Shown here: piece after piece, positions 35,002 to 43,334 of the stretch
How positions within the stretch are numbered: the first letter of the stretch is position 1
Layout of the letters: each line of letters starts with the position of its first letter
Assembly (NCBI GenBank): GCA_030528565.1
Contig: JAUMYP010000010.1
Location: 1 to 64,000 of the forward strand
Reading direction: 5' to 3'
Origin: Pseudomonadota bacterium
Lineage (GTDB): Bacteria > Pseudomonadota > Gammaproteobacteria > Xanthomonadales > Xanthomonadaceae
DNA: 64,000 nucleotides
The notes under the pieces: model-generated
Told to the model about the DNA's origin: nothing
Databases searched by the model: none
What the model saw: the letters and a program-made list of their open reading frames with translations, nothing else
Program-made: the position numbers and the translations under genes

Positions 35002-36887
35002 GTGCAACCGCCATTCACCTGGACGGCCATTCGCTTGAGCGTGCCAGTCTTGTGAAAATCGCCGAGGGCGCGCCGGTCACACTGGATGCAGGCGCGCTGG
35101 AAAAAGTGGCGAAAGCCGCCGAGTTCCTGGCCGAGCAGGTGCGCCGCGAAGAGCCGATTTACGGGGTTTCCACCGGCTTTGGCAGCAATGCCGACAAATT
35201 GCTGGGGGCGCATCGCTCGCGGCCGGGGAATGCCGAAGGCTCGCTGCATGAGGAATTGCAGCGCAATCTCATCATCACCCATGCGGTCTGCGTCGGCGAG
35301 CCGTTTGCGCCGGAGGTGGTGCGGGCAATGCTCGGTATCCGCATCAATACGCTGCTGCGCGGCCATTCCGGGATTCGCGTGCAAACCTTGCAGGCGCTGG
35401 CGGCGATGCTCAATGCCGGTGTCGTGCCGGTGGTGCCGCAATTGGGTTCGGTGGGCGCATCGGGCGACCTGGCACCGCTTTCGCATCTGGCGATTGTGCT
35501 CCTGGGCGGCGGCGAGGCGTTCTATCAGGGCGAGCGCCTGCCGGGCGGCGAGGCACTGAAGCGCGCCGGGCTTTCCCCGGTGAAACTGACCCATAAAGAA
35601 GGTCTGGCGCTCAATAACGGGACCGCGCAAATGCTGGCAACCGCTGTTCTGGCGGTTGAGCGCATGGAAAAACTCCTGGATACCGCCGACTTGGCTGCGG
35701 CCATGACGATTGAAGCCTTTGCCGGGCGGCTTGGCGCATTTGCGCCGGAAGTCCATGCTCTGCGCCCGCATCCGGGGCAGGTGCAGGTGGCGGCCAATCT
35801 GCGCCGCCTGCTGCAAGGCTCAAGGCTGGCCGATATTCCCTACCATCTGGTACCGAGCTTCAAAACCTGGCAGCCGGACAGCTGGGACAGTGCCGAGTTG
35901 CAGGCGCTGAGCTTCGATATCAGCTGGGACTGGGTGCCGGATACGCAGCGGCATGGCCGGGAAAAGTTCTATCAGCGTTTCAAGCCATTCCGTGGCGGCA
36001 AGAAGCACCAGCCGCAGGATAGTTATTCACTGCGCTGCATCCCGCAGGTGCATGGCGCGGTACGCGATGCGCTGGCACAGGCCGCGCGCGTGCTGGACAT
36101 CGAGCTGAACGCAGTGACCGACAACCCGCTGGTATTTCCCGATGCCAATGCCGAGCATGTCGAGCAGCAGGTGATTTCCGCAGGCCACTTCCACGGCATG
36201 CCGCTGGCGCTGGCGATGAGCTATCTGAAAGCGGCGATTCCGGTATTGGCTTCAATCAGCGAGCGCCGCACCAACAAACTGGTGGACCCGGCCACCAATG
36301 ACGGCCTGCCGGCGTTCCTGATTGGCAACGAGGATGGCACCGAATCGGGCTACATGATCGTGCAGTACAGCTGCGCGGCCATCGTCAACGACCTGGCATC
36401 ACGCGCCATGCCCGCCGCGGTGTATTCGGTGCCAACCAGTGCCAATGCCGAAGACCATGTGTCGATGGGGGCCAATGAAGCCCGGCATGTGCTGGGCATG
36501 ACCGGCGACCTGGCCAAAGTGCTGGGGCTGGAGCTGGCCACCGCCGCGCAGGCGCTGGACTTGCGCATCGGCATGATTCATGCCGCACGCGACCTTGCCC
36601 GGAGTGGCGATGCCGGACAGTTCGCCCGCAAGGTGCGTGGCATGCCGCTGCCGCAGTCAGAAAACCATGCCGTGTTTATGGATGAAGTCGAAAGCCTGCG
36701 CAAAGAACTGGCTGAAAGCGCCGAATTCCATCCCGGCAAGGCAGTGGCCGCAGCCCATGCAGAAATCCGCCGCCATCTGCCGATGATGTGGCGCGACCAT
36801 GCCCTCGATGCCGATGTCGCCGCTGCCGTGCGCATGGTGGAAACCGGCGCCGTGCTGGACGCCGCACAAGCGGCGTTGGCCGCCTAA
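34998..36887 (+). CDS. Histidine/aromatic ammonia-lyase family protein (HutH-like, enlarged)
   Basis: A member of the MIO-dependent lyase family that removes ammonia from histidine, phenylalanine or tyrosine. The MIO-forming triad Ala154-Ser155-Gly156 sits in [14 protein letters not shown]. Tyr55 (YGVSTGFG), His95 ([10 protein letters not shown]) and the [10 protein letters not shown] glutamate match histidine-type enzymes. At 629 residues it is about 120 longer than usual HutH. Much of the excess is an insertion at about residues 277-338, rich in W, D, K and R, just before [10 protein letters not shown], plus a longer C-terminus. No other hut gene is nearby. It overlaps hisS by 4 bases, which is not the usual hut context. 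The substrate could be histidine, but an aminomutase or other lyase is possible. Confidence 0.82.
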   Translation: MSATAIHLDGHSLERASLVKIAEGAPVTLDAGALEKVAKAAEFLAEQVRREEPIYGVSTGFGSNADKLLGAHRSRPGNAEGSLHEELQRNLIITHAVCVGEPFAPEVVRAMLGIRINTLLRGHSGIRVQTLQALAAMLNAGVVPVVPQLGSVGASGDLAPLSHLAIVLLGGGEAFYQGERLPGGEALKRAGLSPVKLTHKEGLALNNGTAQMLATAVLAVERMEKLLDTADLAAAMTIEAFAGRLGAFAPEVHALRPHPGQVQVAANLRRLLQGSRLADIPYHLVPSFKTWQPDSWDSAELQALSFDISWDWVPDTQRHGREKFYQRFKPFRGGKKHQPQDSYSLRCIPQVHGAVRDALAQAARVLDIELNAVTDNPLVFPDANAEHVEQQVISAGHFHGMPLALAMSYLKAAIPVLASISERRTNKLVDPATNDGLPAFLIGNEDGTESGYMIVQYSCAAIVNDLASRAMPAAVYSVPTSANAEDHVSMGANEARHVLGMTGDLAKVLGLELATAAQALDLRIGMIHAARDLARSGDAGQFARKVRGMPLPQSENHAVFMDEVESLRKELAESAEFHPGKAVAAAHAEIRRHLPMMWRDHALDADVAAAVRMVETGAVLDAAQAALAA

Positions 36888-36976
36888 ATTGCTAGCCGCG
36901 CAGCGTGTGCTGTGCGGCTGGCTTCAAAATTGTTCCGCGGCTGTGGCCGCTTTTGCCTGATATAGCTGGAGTTTTC

Positions 36977-38512
36977 ATGAAGCCTTGGTTTGTTTCTCTT
37001 GCCCTGCCTTTTGCCCTGCTTTTGCCTGTCGATGCCGAAGCGCAGCGCAGCATCGTATTTGAGGATGCCACCCTGCCAGAACGCGGCGTGCTGGCGCTTG
37101 CCGTGGCCGAAGGCTTGGGCGGGGATGACTTTGCCACGCTGGATGCGGCCAGCCAGGGCGCCTTGCGGCGCGCGGCAACGGCGGCAGGTTTCAAGGGCGA
37201 AAAAGGCAGCAAGCTGGACCTGCCGGGGTTTGCCCGCTATGAGCGCGTGCTGCTGGTGGGCATGGGCAAAGACAAGCCCGATGCGCTTGCCCTGCGCGAT
37301 GTCGGCGGCGCCGTGGCACAGCATTTTGCCAGCAGCCCTTCGGCGCAGCCGGTCAATCTGTACTGGGGCGGCAGTGAGGGCGATGCCGCTTCGCAATTGG
37401 CGCTGGGGGTGGCGCTTGGGCAGTATCGCTTTGACAAATACAAGAGTGCTGGCAGCAAGCCTGCCACTGGCGATTTGCTGATTCGCACCCCGGCAGGGCG
37501 CGCAGCGGCGGCACACTGGCAGCGCGAATGGCAGCCGGTTGCCGGGGCGGTGAATTTTGCCCGCGACCTGATTACCGAGCCTGCCAATGCCATCTATCCG
37601 GAATCATTCGTGGCGCGGGTGCGCGAGCAGGCCCGCGGCCTGCCGGTCACGCTGGAAGTGCTGGACGTGGCCGCCATGGAAAAACTCGGCATGGGCGGCA
37701 TGCTCTCGGTGGGGCAGGGCAGCGCCCGTCCGCCGCGCATGCTGCTGCTGCGCTACAACGGTGGCCGCGCAGGCGATGCGCCGCTGGCGTTTGTCGGCAA
37801 GGGCATCACTTTTGACAGCGGCGGCATTTCCATCAAGGGCAATGACGGCATGTGGAAGATGAAATACGACATGGCCGGTGCTGCCGTTTCCACCGCCGCA
37901 GTGCTGGCGCTGGCCGGGCGGCGTGCGCCGGTGAATGCCGTGGCCGTGGCCGCGCTGGCGGAAAACATGCCTTCGGGCACGGCTGACCGCCCCGGCGATG
38001 TGATACGCACTGCCTCTGGCAAAACCTTCGAGGTGATGAGCACCGATGCCGAAGGCCGCATGGTGCTGGTGGATGCGCTCTGGTATGTGCAGCGTCAGGA
38101 CAAGCCCAAGGTCATTATCGATATCGCCACCTTGACCGGCAGCATCGTCACCGCGCTTGGCAATGATTATGCCGGTCTGTTCAGCCGTGATGATGGGCTT
38201 GCCAGCCAGTTGTACCAGTCCGGCCAGAACTCCGGTAACTGGGTATGGCGCATGCCGCTGCTGGACAGCTACGGGCCGATGCTGGCCTCACCGATTGCCG
38301 ACATGCGCAATGGCGGCGGTCGTCCCGGCTCGGGCACGGCGGCCTGGTTCCTGGGGGAATGGGTGGCGCGCGATACGCCCTGGGCGCATGTGGACATGGC
38401 CGGCATGGCCTGGATTGAATCCGGCGGAAAACCGACTTCACCGGCAGGCGCCACCGGGTTTGGCGTATTGCTGTTCGACCAGTTCGTGCGTGACCACCAT
38501 CAGGACAAATAA
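36977..38512 (+). CDS. Exported M17 leucyl aminopeptidase
   Basis: A 511-residue M17 metallo-aminopeptidase that removes N-terminal residues from peptides. Motifs in order are GKGITFDSGGISIKG, MKYDMAGAA, NMPSGTADRPGDVIRTASGKTFEV, STDAEGRMVLVDAL (usually NTDAEGRL) and the IDIATLTGSIVTALG stretch. All metal-binding D and E positions appear kept. Unlike cytosolic PepA it starts with a signal peptide (MKPWFVSLALPFALLL ... AEAQ), so it should act in the periplasm or outside. The ATG at 36977 has GGAG 6 bases upstream. It follows the ammonia-lyase gene by 89 bases and precedes trhO by 2, so a shared transcript is likely. Confidence 0.9.
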   Translation: MKPWFVSLALPFALLLPVDAEAQRSIVFEDATLPERGVLALAVAEGLGGDDFATLDAASQGALRRAATAAGFKGEKGSKLDLPGFARYERVLLVGMGKDKPDALALRDVGGAVAQHFASSPSAQPVNLYWGGSEGDAASQLALGVALGQYRFDKYKSAGSKPATGDLLIRTPAGRAAAAHWQREWQPVAGAVNFARDLITEPANAIYPESFVARVREQARGLPVTLEVLDVAAMEKLGMGGMLSVGQGSARPPRMLLLRYNGGRAGDAPLAFVGKGITFDSGGISIKGNDGMWKMKYDMAGAAVSTAAVLALAGRRAPVNAVAVAALAENMPSGTADRPGDVIRTASGKTFEVMSTDAEGRMVLVDALWYVQRQDKPKVIIDIATLTGSIVTALGNDYAGLFSRDDGLASQLYQSGQNSGNWVWRMPLLDSYGPMLASPIADMRNGGGRPGSGTAAWFLGEWVARDTPWAHVDMAGMAWIESGGKPTSPAGATGFGVLLFDQFVRDHHQDK

Positions 38513-38514
38513 GC

Positions 38515-39276
38515 GTGATTCTGAATATCGCTGCCTATCACTTCGTGCCGATTGATGATGTGGCCGCGCTTGCGGCGACACTCCGCGCCGCCTGCCAGTT
38601 GCATGAACTGCGCGGCACCATTCTGGTGGCAGGCGAGGGCATCAACATGTTTCTTGCCGGCGAGCCTGGCAAGGTGCGCGGCTTTCTGGCCTGGCTGCGG
38701 CAGGACGCGCGTTTTGCCGCAGTCACCGCCAAGGAAAGCTGGAGCCAGCATGTGCCCTTTGCCCGGCTGAAAATCAAGCAAAAACGCGAAATCGTGCCGT
38801 TTGCAGGCCGTCCGGCGGGCGTGGGCGAAAACCGCGCCCCGGATGTACAGGCCAAAACCCTGGCGCGCTGGATTCGGCAAGGCCATGACGATGCAGGCAA
38901 GCCACTGCTGCTGCTTGATACCCGCAACCGCGAAGAAATCCGCTACGGCACCTTTGCCAATGCGCTGACCCTGCCAATCGACAACTTCAACGACCTGCCC
39001 GAAGCGGTGGAGGCCATCCGCGAGCAGTTGCAGGATGCCACTGTGGTGAGCTTTTGCACCGGCGGCATCCGCTGCGAAAAAGCCGCGCCGTGGATGAACC
39101 AGATTGGCCTTGACAATGTGTTGCAGCTTGAAGGCGGCATCCTGAAATACTTTGAAGAAGTGGGCGGCTTCGGCTATCAGGGTGGCTGCTTCGTGTTCGA
39201 CGAGCGCGTTGCGCTTGACCCGGAACTCAAGCCGCTGCGCGATGAGCCGGTGGCCGCGCTGCCCTCGCGGCCATGA
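38515..39276 (+). CDS. trhO: tRNA uridine 5-hydroxylase TrhO (rhodanese family, YceA-like)
   Basis: TrhO uses oxygen to form 5-hydroxyuridine at tRNA wobble position 34. The 253-residue protein has the N-terminal ferredoxin-like domain (ELRGTILVAGEGINMFLAG) and a rhodanese domain with LLLDTRNREEIRYGTF and the active-site loop FCTGGIRCEKA. The catalytic cysteine is at residue 181, with a second at 187. The start is GTG at 38515, two bases after the aminopeptidase stop, with an AGGA about 10 bases upstream. The end overlaps a small membrane-protein gene by 4 bases. Family membership is firm; the precise modification is inherited from E. coli. Confidence 0.9.
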   Translation: MILNIAAYHFVPIDDVAALAATLRAACQLHELRGTILVAGEGINMFLAGEPGKVRGFLAWLRQDARFAAVTAKESWSQHVPFARLKIKQKREIVPFAGRPAGVGENRAPDVQAKTLARWIRQGHDDAGKPLLLLDTRNREEIRYGTFANALTLPIDNFNDLPEAVEAIREQLQDATVVSFCTGGIRCEKAAPWMNQIGLDNVLQLEGGILKYFEEVGGFGYQGGCFVFDERVALDPELKPLRDEPVAALPSRP

Positions 39277-39425
39277 GCGAATGGATTGGGTTCCTGCTCG
39301 CCATCGCAGTGCTGTGGATGGCGGTCAAAGTGGTCAGCCTGCTGCTGAAAATCAGCCTGTGGCTGTTACTGGCGGGCATGGCCTATTTCTTCTTTGCCAG
39401 CGTGTTTGGCTGGCCGCTGCCGTGA
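39273..39425 (+). CDS. Small membrane protein of 50 residues
   Basis: A short gene overlapping trhO by 4 bases (ATGA). It encodes 50 residues, almost all hydrophobic, with two likely membrane helices (about 4-23 and 27-46) separated by a lysine, starting MSEWIGFLLAIAVLWMAV and ending VFGWPLP. Translational coupling to trhO, in-frame length and a terminator directly downstream support it as a real gene. I do not recognise a family. Confidence 0.65.
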   Translation: MSEWIGFLLAIAVLWMAVKVVSLLLKISLWLLLAGMAYFFFASVFGWPLP

Positions 39426-39438
39426 ACAGGCCGTACAG

Positions 39439-39462
39439 CGAAAGCGCCCGGCGGCGCTTTCG
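39439..39462. terminator. Terminator between the small membrane-protein gene and phhB
   Basis: The 10-bp stem CGAAAGCGCC/GGCGCTTTCG with a 4-base loop lies between convergent genes, just before the phhB end at 39476. It can act in both directions. Confidence 0.75.
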
Positions 39463-39475
39463 TCGGGTGCGGCAA

Positions 39476-39817
39476 TTACTGTGATAGTTCCTCGGCTTTG
39501 GCTGCGCAAATAAAGTCGTTTTCAGAAAGTCCGCCAACATCGTGGGTCGAGTAATGCACCACGCAGCGGTTGTAATGCACTGAAAGGTCGGGGTGATGAT
39601 CTTCACGGTGCGCCATATGCGCCAGTGCGTTGACGAAGCTCATGGTGCGGTAATAGTCGTCAAAGTGGAAGGTCTTGGCGAGCACATGGCCGTTTTCGAT
39701 AAGCTCCCAGCCCGGCAGTTGCGGCATCAGCTCACGGATGCTGGCCTCGCTCAGACGGTGCTCCTGGCCGCGTTTGGGGTCGCAATGGGCTTGGGCAAGG
39801 GGAATCAGGTCGTTCAT
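39476..39817 (-). CDS. phhB: 4a-hydroxytetrahydrobiopterin dehydratase (PhhB/PCD)
   Basis: PhhB dehydrates 4a-hydroxytetrahydropterin to recycle the cofactor of phenylalanine hydroxylase; some bacteria use it to support molybdopterin cofactors. The 113-residue protein has the PCD histidine motif [14 protein letters not shown] and the C-terminal [21 protein letters not shown]. The start at 39817 gives [14 protein letters not shown]; the open frame continues upstream into nfuA territory without meaning. It is divergent from nfuA. No phenylalanine hydroxylase gene is present in the window. Confidence 0.92.
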   Translation of the reverse strand: MNDLIPLAQAHCDPKRGQEHRLSEASIRELMPQLPGWELIENGHVLAKTFHFDDYYRTMSFVNALAHMAHREDHHPDLSVHYNRCVVHYSTHDVGGLSENDFICAAKAEELSQ

Positions 39818-39869
39818 GGCGTCTTTCAAAAACAGTCTCTGCTCAGCGGAAGGCCGATAGAATAACCGC

Positions 39870-40457
39870 ATGATTGATATCACTGAATCTGCACAGAACC
39901 ATTTCCGCAAAATTCTTGCCAAAGAGGCGCTGCCTGACTTGGGCGTGCGCCTCTCGGCCGTGAATCCAGGCACCCCGCACGCCGATGTGCAGCTGGAGTT
40001 TGCAGGCCCTGATGACCTCAATGGCGATGAATGGGCGATTGATTGCGAAGGCTTCACCCTGTGGGTGGATGCGGCCAGCGCCAGTGCGCTGGACGGGGCG
40101 CGCATCGACTACGAGCCACGCGCTACCGGCGGCCAGCTGCAAATCCGTGCACCCAATATCAAGGGCAAGGCGCCGCAGGCCGATGCCTCGCTGGTGGAGC
40201 GGGTGATGTGGGTGGTGGAGCACGAAATCAACCCGCAACTGGCCATGCACCGCGGCAATGTGCGCGTGGAAGAAGTCACTGCCGAGGGCGTGGTGGTGCT
40301 GCGCTTTGGCGGCGGCTGTCATGGCTGCGGCATGGCCGATATCACCCTGAAACAGGGCATTGAAAAGACCTTGCTGGAAAAAGTGCCGGGGGTCACGGCG
40401 GTGCGCGATGCGACCGATCACGCCAGCGGCGCTGCGCCCTATGCGCCCCGTAGCTGA
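39870..40457 (+). CDS. nfuA: Fe-S biogenesis protein NfuA
   Basis: NfuA carries [4Fe-4S] clusters to target enzymes, notably under stress. The 195-residue protein has an N-terminal degenerate A-type carrier domain ([16 protein letters not shown] ... [21 protein letters not shown]) and a C-terminal NifU domain with the cluster-binding pair Cys150 and Cys153 ([18 protein letters not shown]). Length matches E. coli NfuA. The next gene starts 12 bases downstream, so they may be cotranscribed. Confidence 0.95.
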   Translation: MIDITESAQNHFRKILAKEALPDLGVRLSAVNPGTPHADVQLEFAGPDDLNGDEWAIDCEGFTLWVDAASASALDGARIDYEPRATGGQLQIRAPNIKGKAPQADASLVERVMWVVEHEINPQLAMHRGNVRVEEVTAEGVVVLRFGGGCHGCGMADITLKQGIEKTLLEKVPGVTAVRDATDHASGAAPYAPRS

Positions 40458-40469
40458 TTTGGCCGCCCC

Positions 40470-42116
40470 ATGACAAGCCGCCTGCCAGCTTCGCCGACTG
40501 CGCGTACAGGGCAAACGGCGCGCGACCAGGACTGGCAGGCCTATCTGGCCAGGGGAGGCAGTTTTCCAGCTGCCCCCGCGCCTGATTGCGCGCAGATGCT
40601 GGCGATTTTGGCAGCACGCCCCAATCTGCCCGGCGCCTGGCAGCATGAGCCGCCACCGCCTGCCTTGACCCGCTGGCAACGCTGGCGCGGCTTGCTGGAT
40701 GTGGGCTGGGATGCACGCAACCGCACGCCATTGCGGCAGCGCCTGCTGGGGATGACGCTCAGCCTGCTGGTCAACCTGTTTTTTGTATTGTTCATGCTGG
40801 CATCGCTGTATCTGCGCCTGGGCGCAAGTCCCGAGCCGGAGGCAGAAAGCGTGCGCATCCGCATCACCGGCTTTGGTACGCCGGACGAGGTCGGCGGCGG
40901 GCAACAGGCCACTGATGGCGATTTGGCCGCACCGGCAAGCGCCGCCCCCCGGCGCAGCTCGGCACAGGGCATAACCGGACAAAATCAGGCTGCCGCGCGG
41001 CAGCCTGTGCAGGACTTGGCCGCAGCTGCGATGCGCAATATGGGTTTGCCGGAAATATCGCCGCCGCAACTGGCCGCGCAGCCCTTGCCCGAGCCACAGC
41101 CATTGCAGGTGACCGCCGCCGCGCAGCCAGCGCCTGATGATTTCCAGTTGCCGCCGCCGCGCCCACTGGCCGCGACAGTGCAGCCGCCTGCGCAGTTGCG
41201 TAGCCAGAATCTGCCGCAGGAGCAGGCGCTGCCCGCGGCACTGCCCGATGTGCGGGCAATCAATATCCCCGATGTCGTGCTACAGCCCGCGTCCCGTCCT
41301 GCCAGCATGCCTGCGGAACGGGCCATCCCCGAGCCGCTTGCCATGCCGCAAATCGACATGCCGGTGCTGGATATGGGGAGCTCTGCGCCACAGCTTGCGA
41401 TACGCGAGCCGGGGCAGCGCGCCTTGCCGGCTTTGCCAGCCGGGCAGGCAGAAAGCAGCCAGGAAACGGAAGAGCAGAGCAATCAAACGCGCAGCCCGCT
41501 GACAGCGGCGAGCAGCGCGGCCACTCCCCGCCCTGCCGGGCTGCCCGCTGCACAGGGAAAATCGCCACAGCCGGGACAAAACGCGCCGCAAACCGGCACC
41601 GGGCCGCAGCGCGCCGCGGCCAGCAGCGGCTGGCCTGAGCCGGTGCGTGGTGACGACTGGGGGGCAGCGGCGCAGAACCGTGCCGGACAAACACGCGGTG
41701 GCGAGCAAGGCGCAGGCGGCAGGCAGGGCAGCGGGCTTTTCAATGCCGATGGCCGTCCGCGGCTGGCTGATGACAGTTTCAGGCCACGTTTCCCTGACCC
41801 GAACAAAGAAGGCACATGGCTGCGCCGTCCCGGCATGGATACCCGCGGCACCATGTTCGATGGCATCTGGCGGCCACCGGAAACCCTGCTGCAAGAATGG
41901 GTACGACGCGGGGTGAAGTCCATCCGCATCCCGATTCCGGGCACCACGCTGGAGCTTGAGTGCGTGATTTCCAGCTTGCAGGCGATTGGCGGCTGCCTGC
42001 CGGTACCCGGCAAGGATGGCGTATTCGACCAGCCCGCACGCGGGCGCAAGCCGCCGGAAGTGCCATTCAAGCCGGAGCTGTTTGAAGACCCGGCTGCCCT
42101 GCAGCCCGAGTCATGA
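40470..42116 (+). CDS. Proline/alanine/glutamine-rich transmembrane protein
   Basis: A 548-residue protein of unknown function. The first ~95 residues look cytoplasmic with several tryptophans (ALTRWQRWRGLLDVGWDARNRT). A single membrane helix at about 95-115 (LSLLVNLFFVLFMLASLYL) follows. A long periplasmic region of about 330 residues is dominated by P, A, Q, L and R in loose repeats, and a compact C-terminal domain (about 450-548) has two cysteines (ELECVISS, GGCLPVP). The layout resembles TonB-like or periplasm-spanning scaffolds, but no known domain is recognised. It sits 12 bases after nfuA and 79 bases before the RND operon. Confidence 0.65.
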   Translation: MTSRLPASPTARTGQTARDQDWQAYLARGGSFPAAPAPDCAQMLAILAARPNLPGAWQHEPPPPALTRWQRWRGLLDVGWDARNRTPLRQRLLGMTLSLLVNLFFVLFMLASLYLRLGASPEPEAESVRIRITGFGTPDEVGGGQQATDGDLAAPASAAPRRSSAQGITGQNQAAARQPVQDLAAAAMRNMGLPEISPPQLAAQPLPEPQPLQVTAAAQPAPDDFQLPPPRPLAATVQPPAQLRSQNLPQEQALPAALPDVRAINIPDVVLQPASRPASMPAERAIPEPLAMPQIDMPVLDMGSSAPQLAIREPGQRALPALPAGQAESSQETEEQSNQTRSPLTAASSAATPRPAGLPAAQGKSPQPGQNAPQTGTGPQRAAASSGWPEPVRGDDWGAAAQNRAGQTRGGEQGAGGRQGSGLFNADGRPRLADDSFRPRFPDPNKEGTWLRRPGMDTRGTMFDGIWRPPETLLQEWVRRGVKSIRIPIPGTTLELECVISSLQAIGGCLPVPGKDGVFDQPARGRKPPEVPFKPELFEDPAALQPES

Positions 42117-42195
42117 GCAGGGCATGACCTTTGGCACCTGTCCGCAGGCGGCAAAGGTGATTTACTTTGCTACAACACCCAAGCCGAGTTCTCTT

Positions 42196-43320
42196 ATGCC
42201 AGCCTTTCGCAAGCGTATTTTTCATCCGGGCATTGTTGTTTTGAGCGTTGCCGTGTCGCTGGCGCTTGCCGCCTGTTCGCAAGCGCCCTCGGCAGGGGAC
42301 AAAAAAACCAGTGAGGGCGAAGAAAAAGTCGAGGCGGTGGTGGTGGAAACGGCCACGGTGGCGCGCCGCAACCTGAGTGTCAGCCATATTGGTACGGCGG
42401 CGCTGGAGGCGCGTGCCGAGGCGCAGGTGGCGGCCAAGACCTCCGGGGTGGCCTTGCAGGTGCTGGCCGAAGAAGGCCAGCAGGTGCGTGCCGGGCAGCC
42501 GCTGGCGCGGCTTGATGGTGCGCGTGCCAGCTTGCAGGTGGCGCAGACCAATGCCCAGGTCGCCAAGCTGGAAGCCAATTACCGTCGCGCCGCGCAACTG
42601 GCCGAGCAGCAACTGGTCAGCGCCAATGATGTCGACCAATTGCGCTTTGATTTGCAGAACGCCCGCGCTGCCAACCAGATGGCGCGTCTGGAGCTCTCCT
42701 ATACCACGGTGGAGGCGCCGATTTCCGGGGTGATTGCCAGCAAGTCCATCAAGCCCGGCAATTTCGTGCAAATCAACTCGCCGGTGTTCCGCATTGTCGA
42801 TACCTCGCGGCTGGAGGCCACGCTGAATGTCCCCGAGCGCGAGCTTGACCGTATCAAGAAAGGCCAGCCGGTGGTGCTGAGCGTGGATGCTTTGCCCGGG
42901 CGCAGTTTTACCGGGCAGGTGGAGCGCATCGCGCCGGTGGTGGAAGCTGGCAGCGGCACCTTCCGGGTGATTGCCGGTTTTGCCGGTGAGGGCAGCCTGC
43001 AACCGGGGATGTTCGGGCGGCTGTCCATCCAGTATGAGCAGCGCATGCAGGTGCCGGCGATTCCGCGCAGCGCGCTGCTGGATGAAAGCGGCGAGGCCAG
43101 CGTGTATGTGGTGCGCGATGGCAAGGCCGAGCGCGTGCTGATTGAAACCGGCCATGCGGAAGATGGCTATCTTGAAGTGCGCAAGGGGCTGGCAGTGGGC
43201 GAGCAGGTGGTGATTGCCGGCAAGAGCGCACTGCGCGAAGGCAGCCCGGTGCAGGTGATTGGCGGGCAGGCCAAGCCCAAGGCTGAAACCTCAGCGCCTG
43301 TCCAGCCCGGTAACCACTGA
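42196..43320 (+). CDS. RND efflux periplasmic adaptor (membrane fusion protein)
   Basis: A 374-residue HlyD/AcrA-type adaptor linking inner-membrane RND pumps to an outer-membrane channel. It has a lipobox LALAAC with the lipidated cysteine at residue 27. Lipoyl half-motifs (AQVAAKTSGVALQVLAEEGQ ... APISGVIASKSIKPGNFV) flank a helical hairpin (about 110-165), followed by the beta-barrel and membrane-proximal domains (VPAIPRSALLDESGEASVYVV). It is followed at 14 bases by two RND permease genes. No outer-membrane factor is encoded here, so it probably uses a TolC-type protein from elsewhere. Confidence 0.92.
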   Translation: MPAFRKRIFHPGIVVLSVAVSLALAACSQAPSAGDKKTSEGEEKVEAVVVETATVARRNLSVSHIGTAALEARAEAQVAAKTSGVALQVLAEEGQQVRAGQPLARLDGARASLQVAQTNAQVAKLEANYRRAAQLAEQQLVSANDVDQLRFDLQNARAANQMARLELSYTTVEAPISGVIASKSIKPGNFVQINSPVFRIVDTSRLEATLNVPERELDRIKKGQPVVLSVDALPGRSFTGQVERIAPVVEAGSGTFRVIAGFAGEGSLQPGMFGRLSIQYEQRMQVPAIPRSALLDESGEASVYVVRDGKAERVLIETGHAEDGYLEVRKGLAVGEQVVIAGKSALREGSPVQVIGGQAKPKAETSAPVQPGNH

Positions 43321-43334
43321 AGCGGAGGCCTGGC

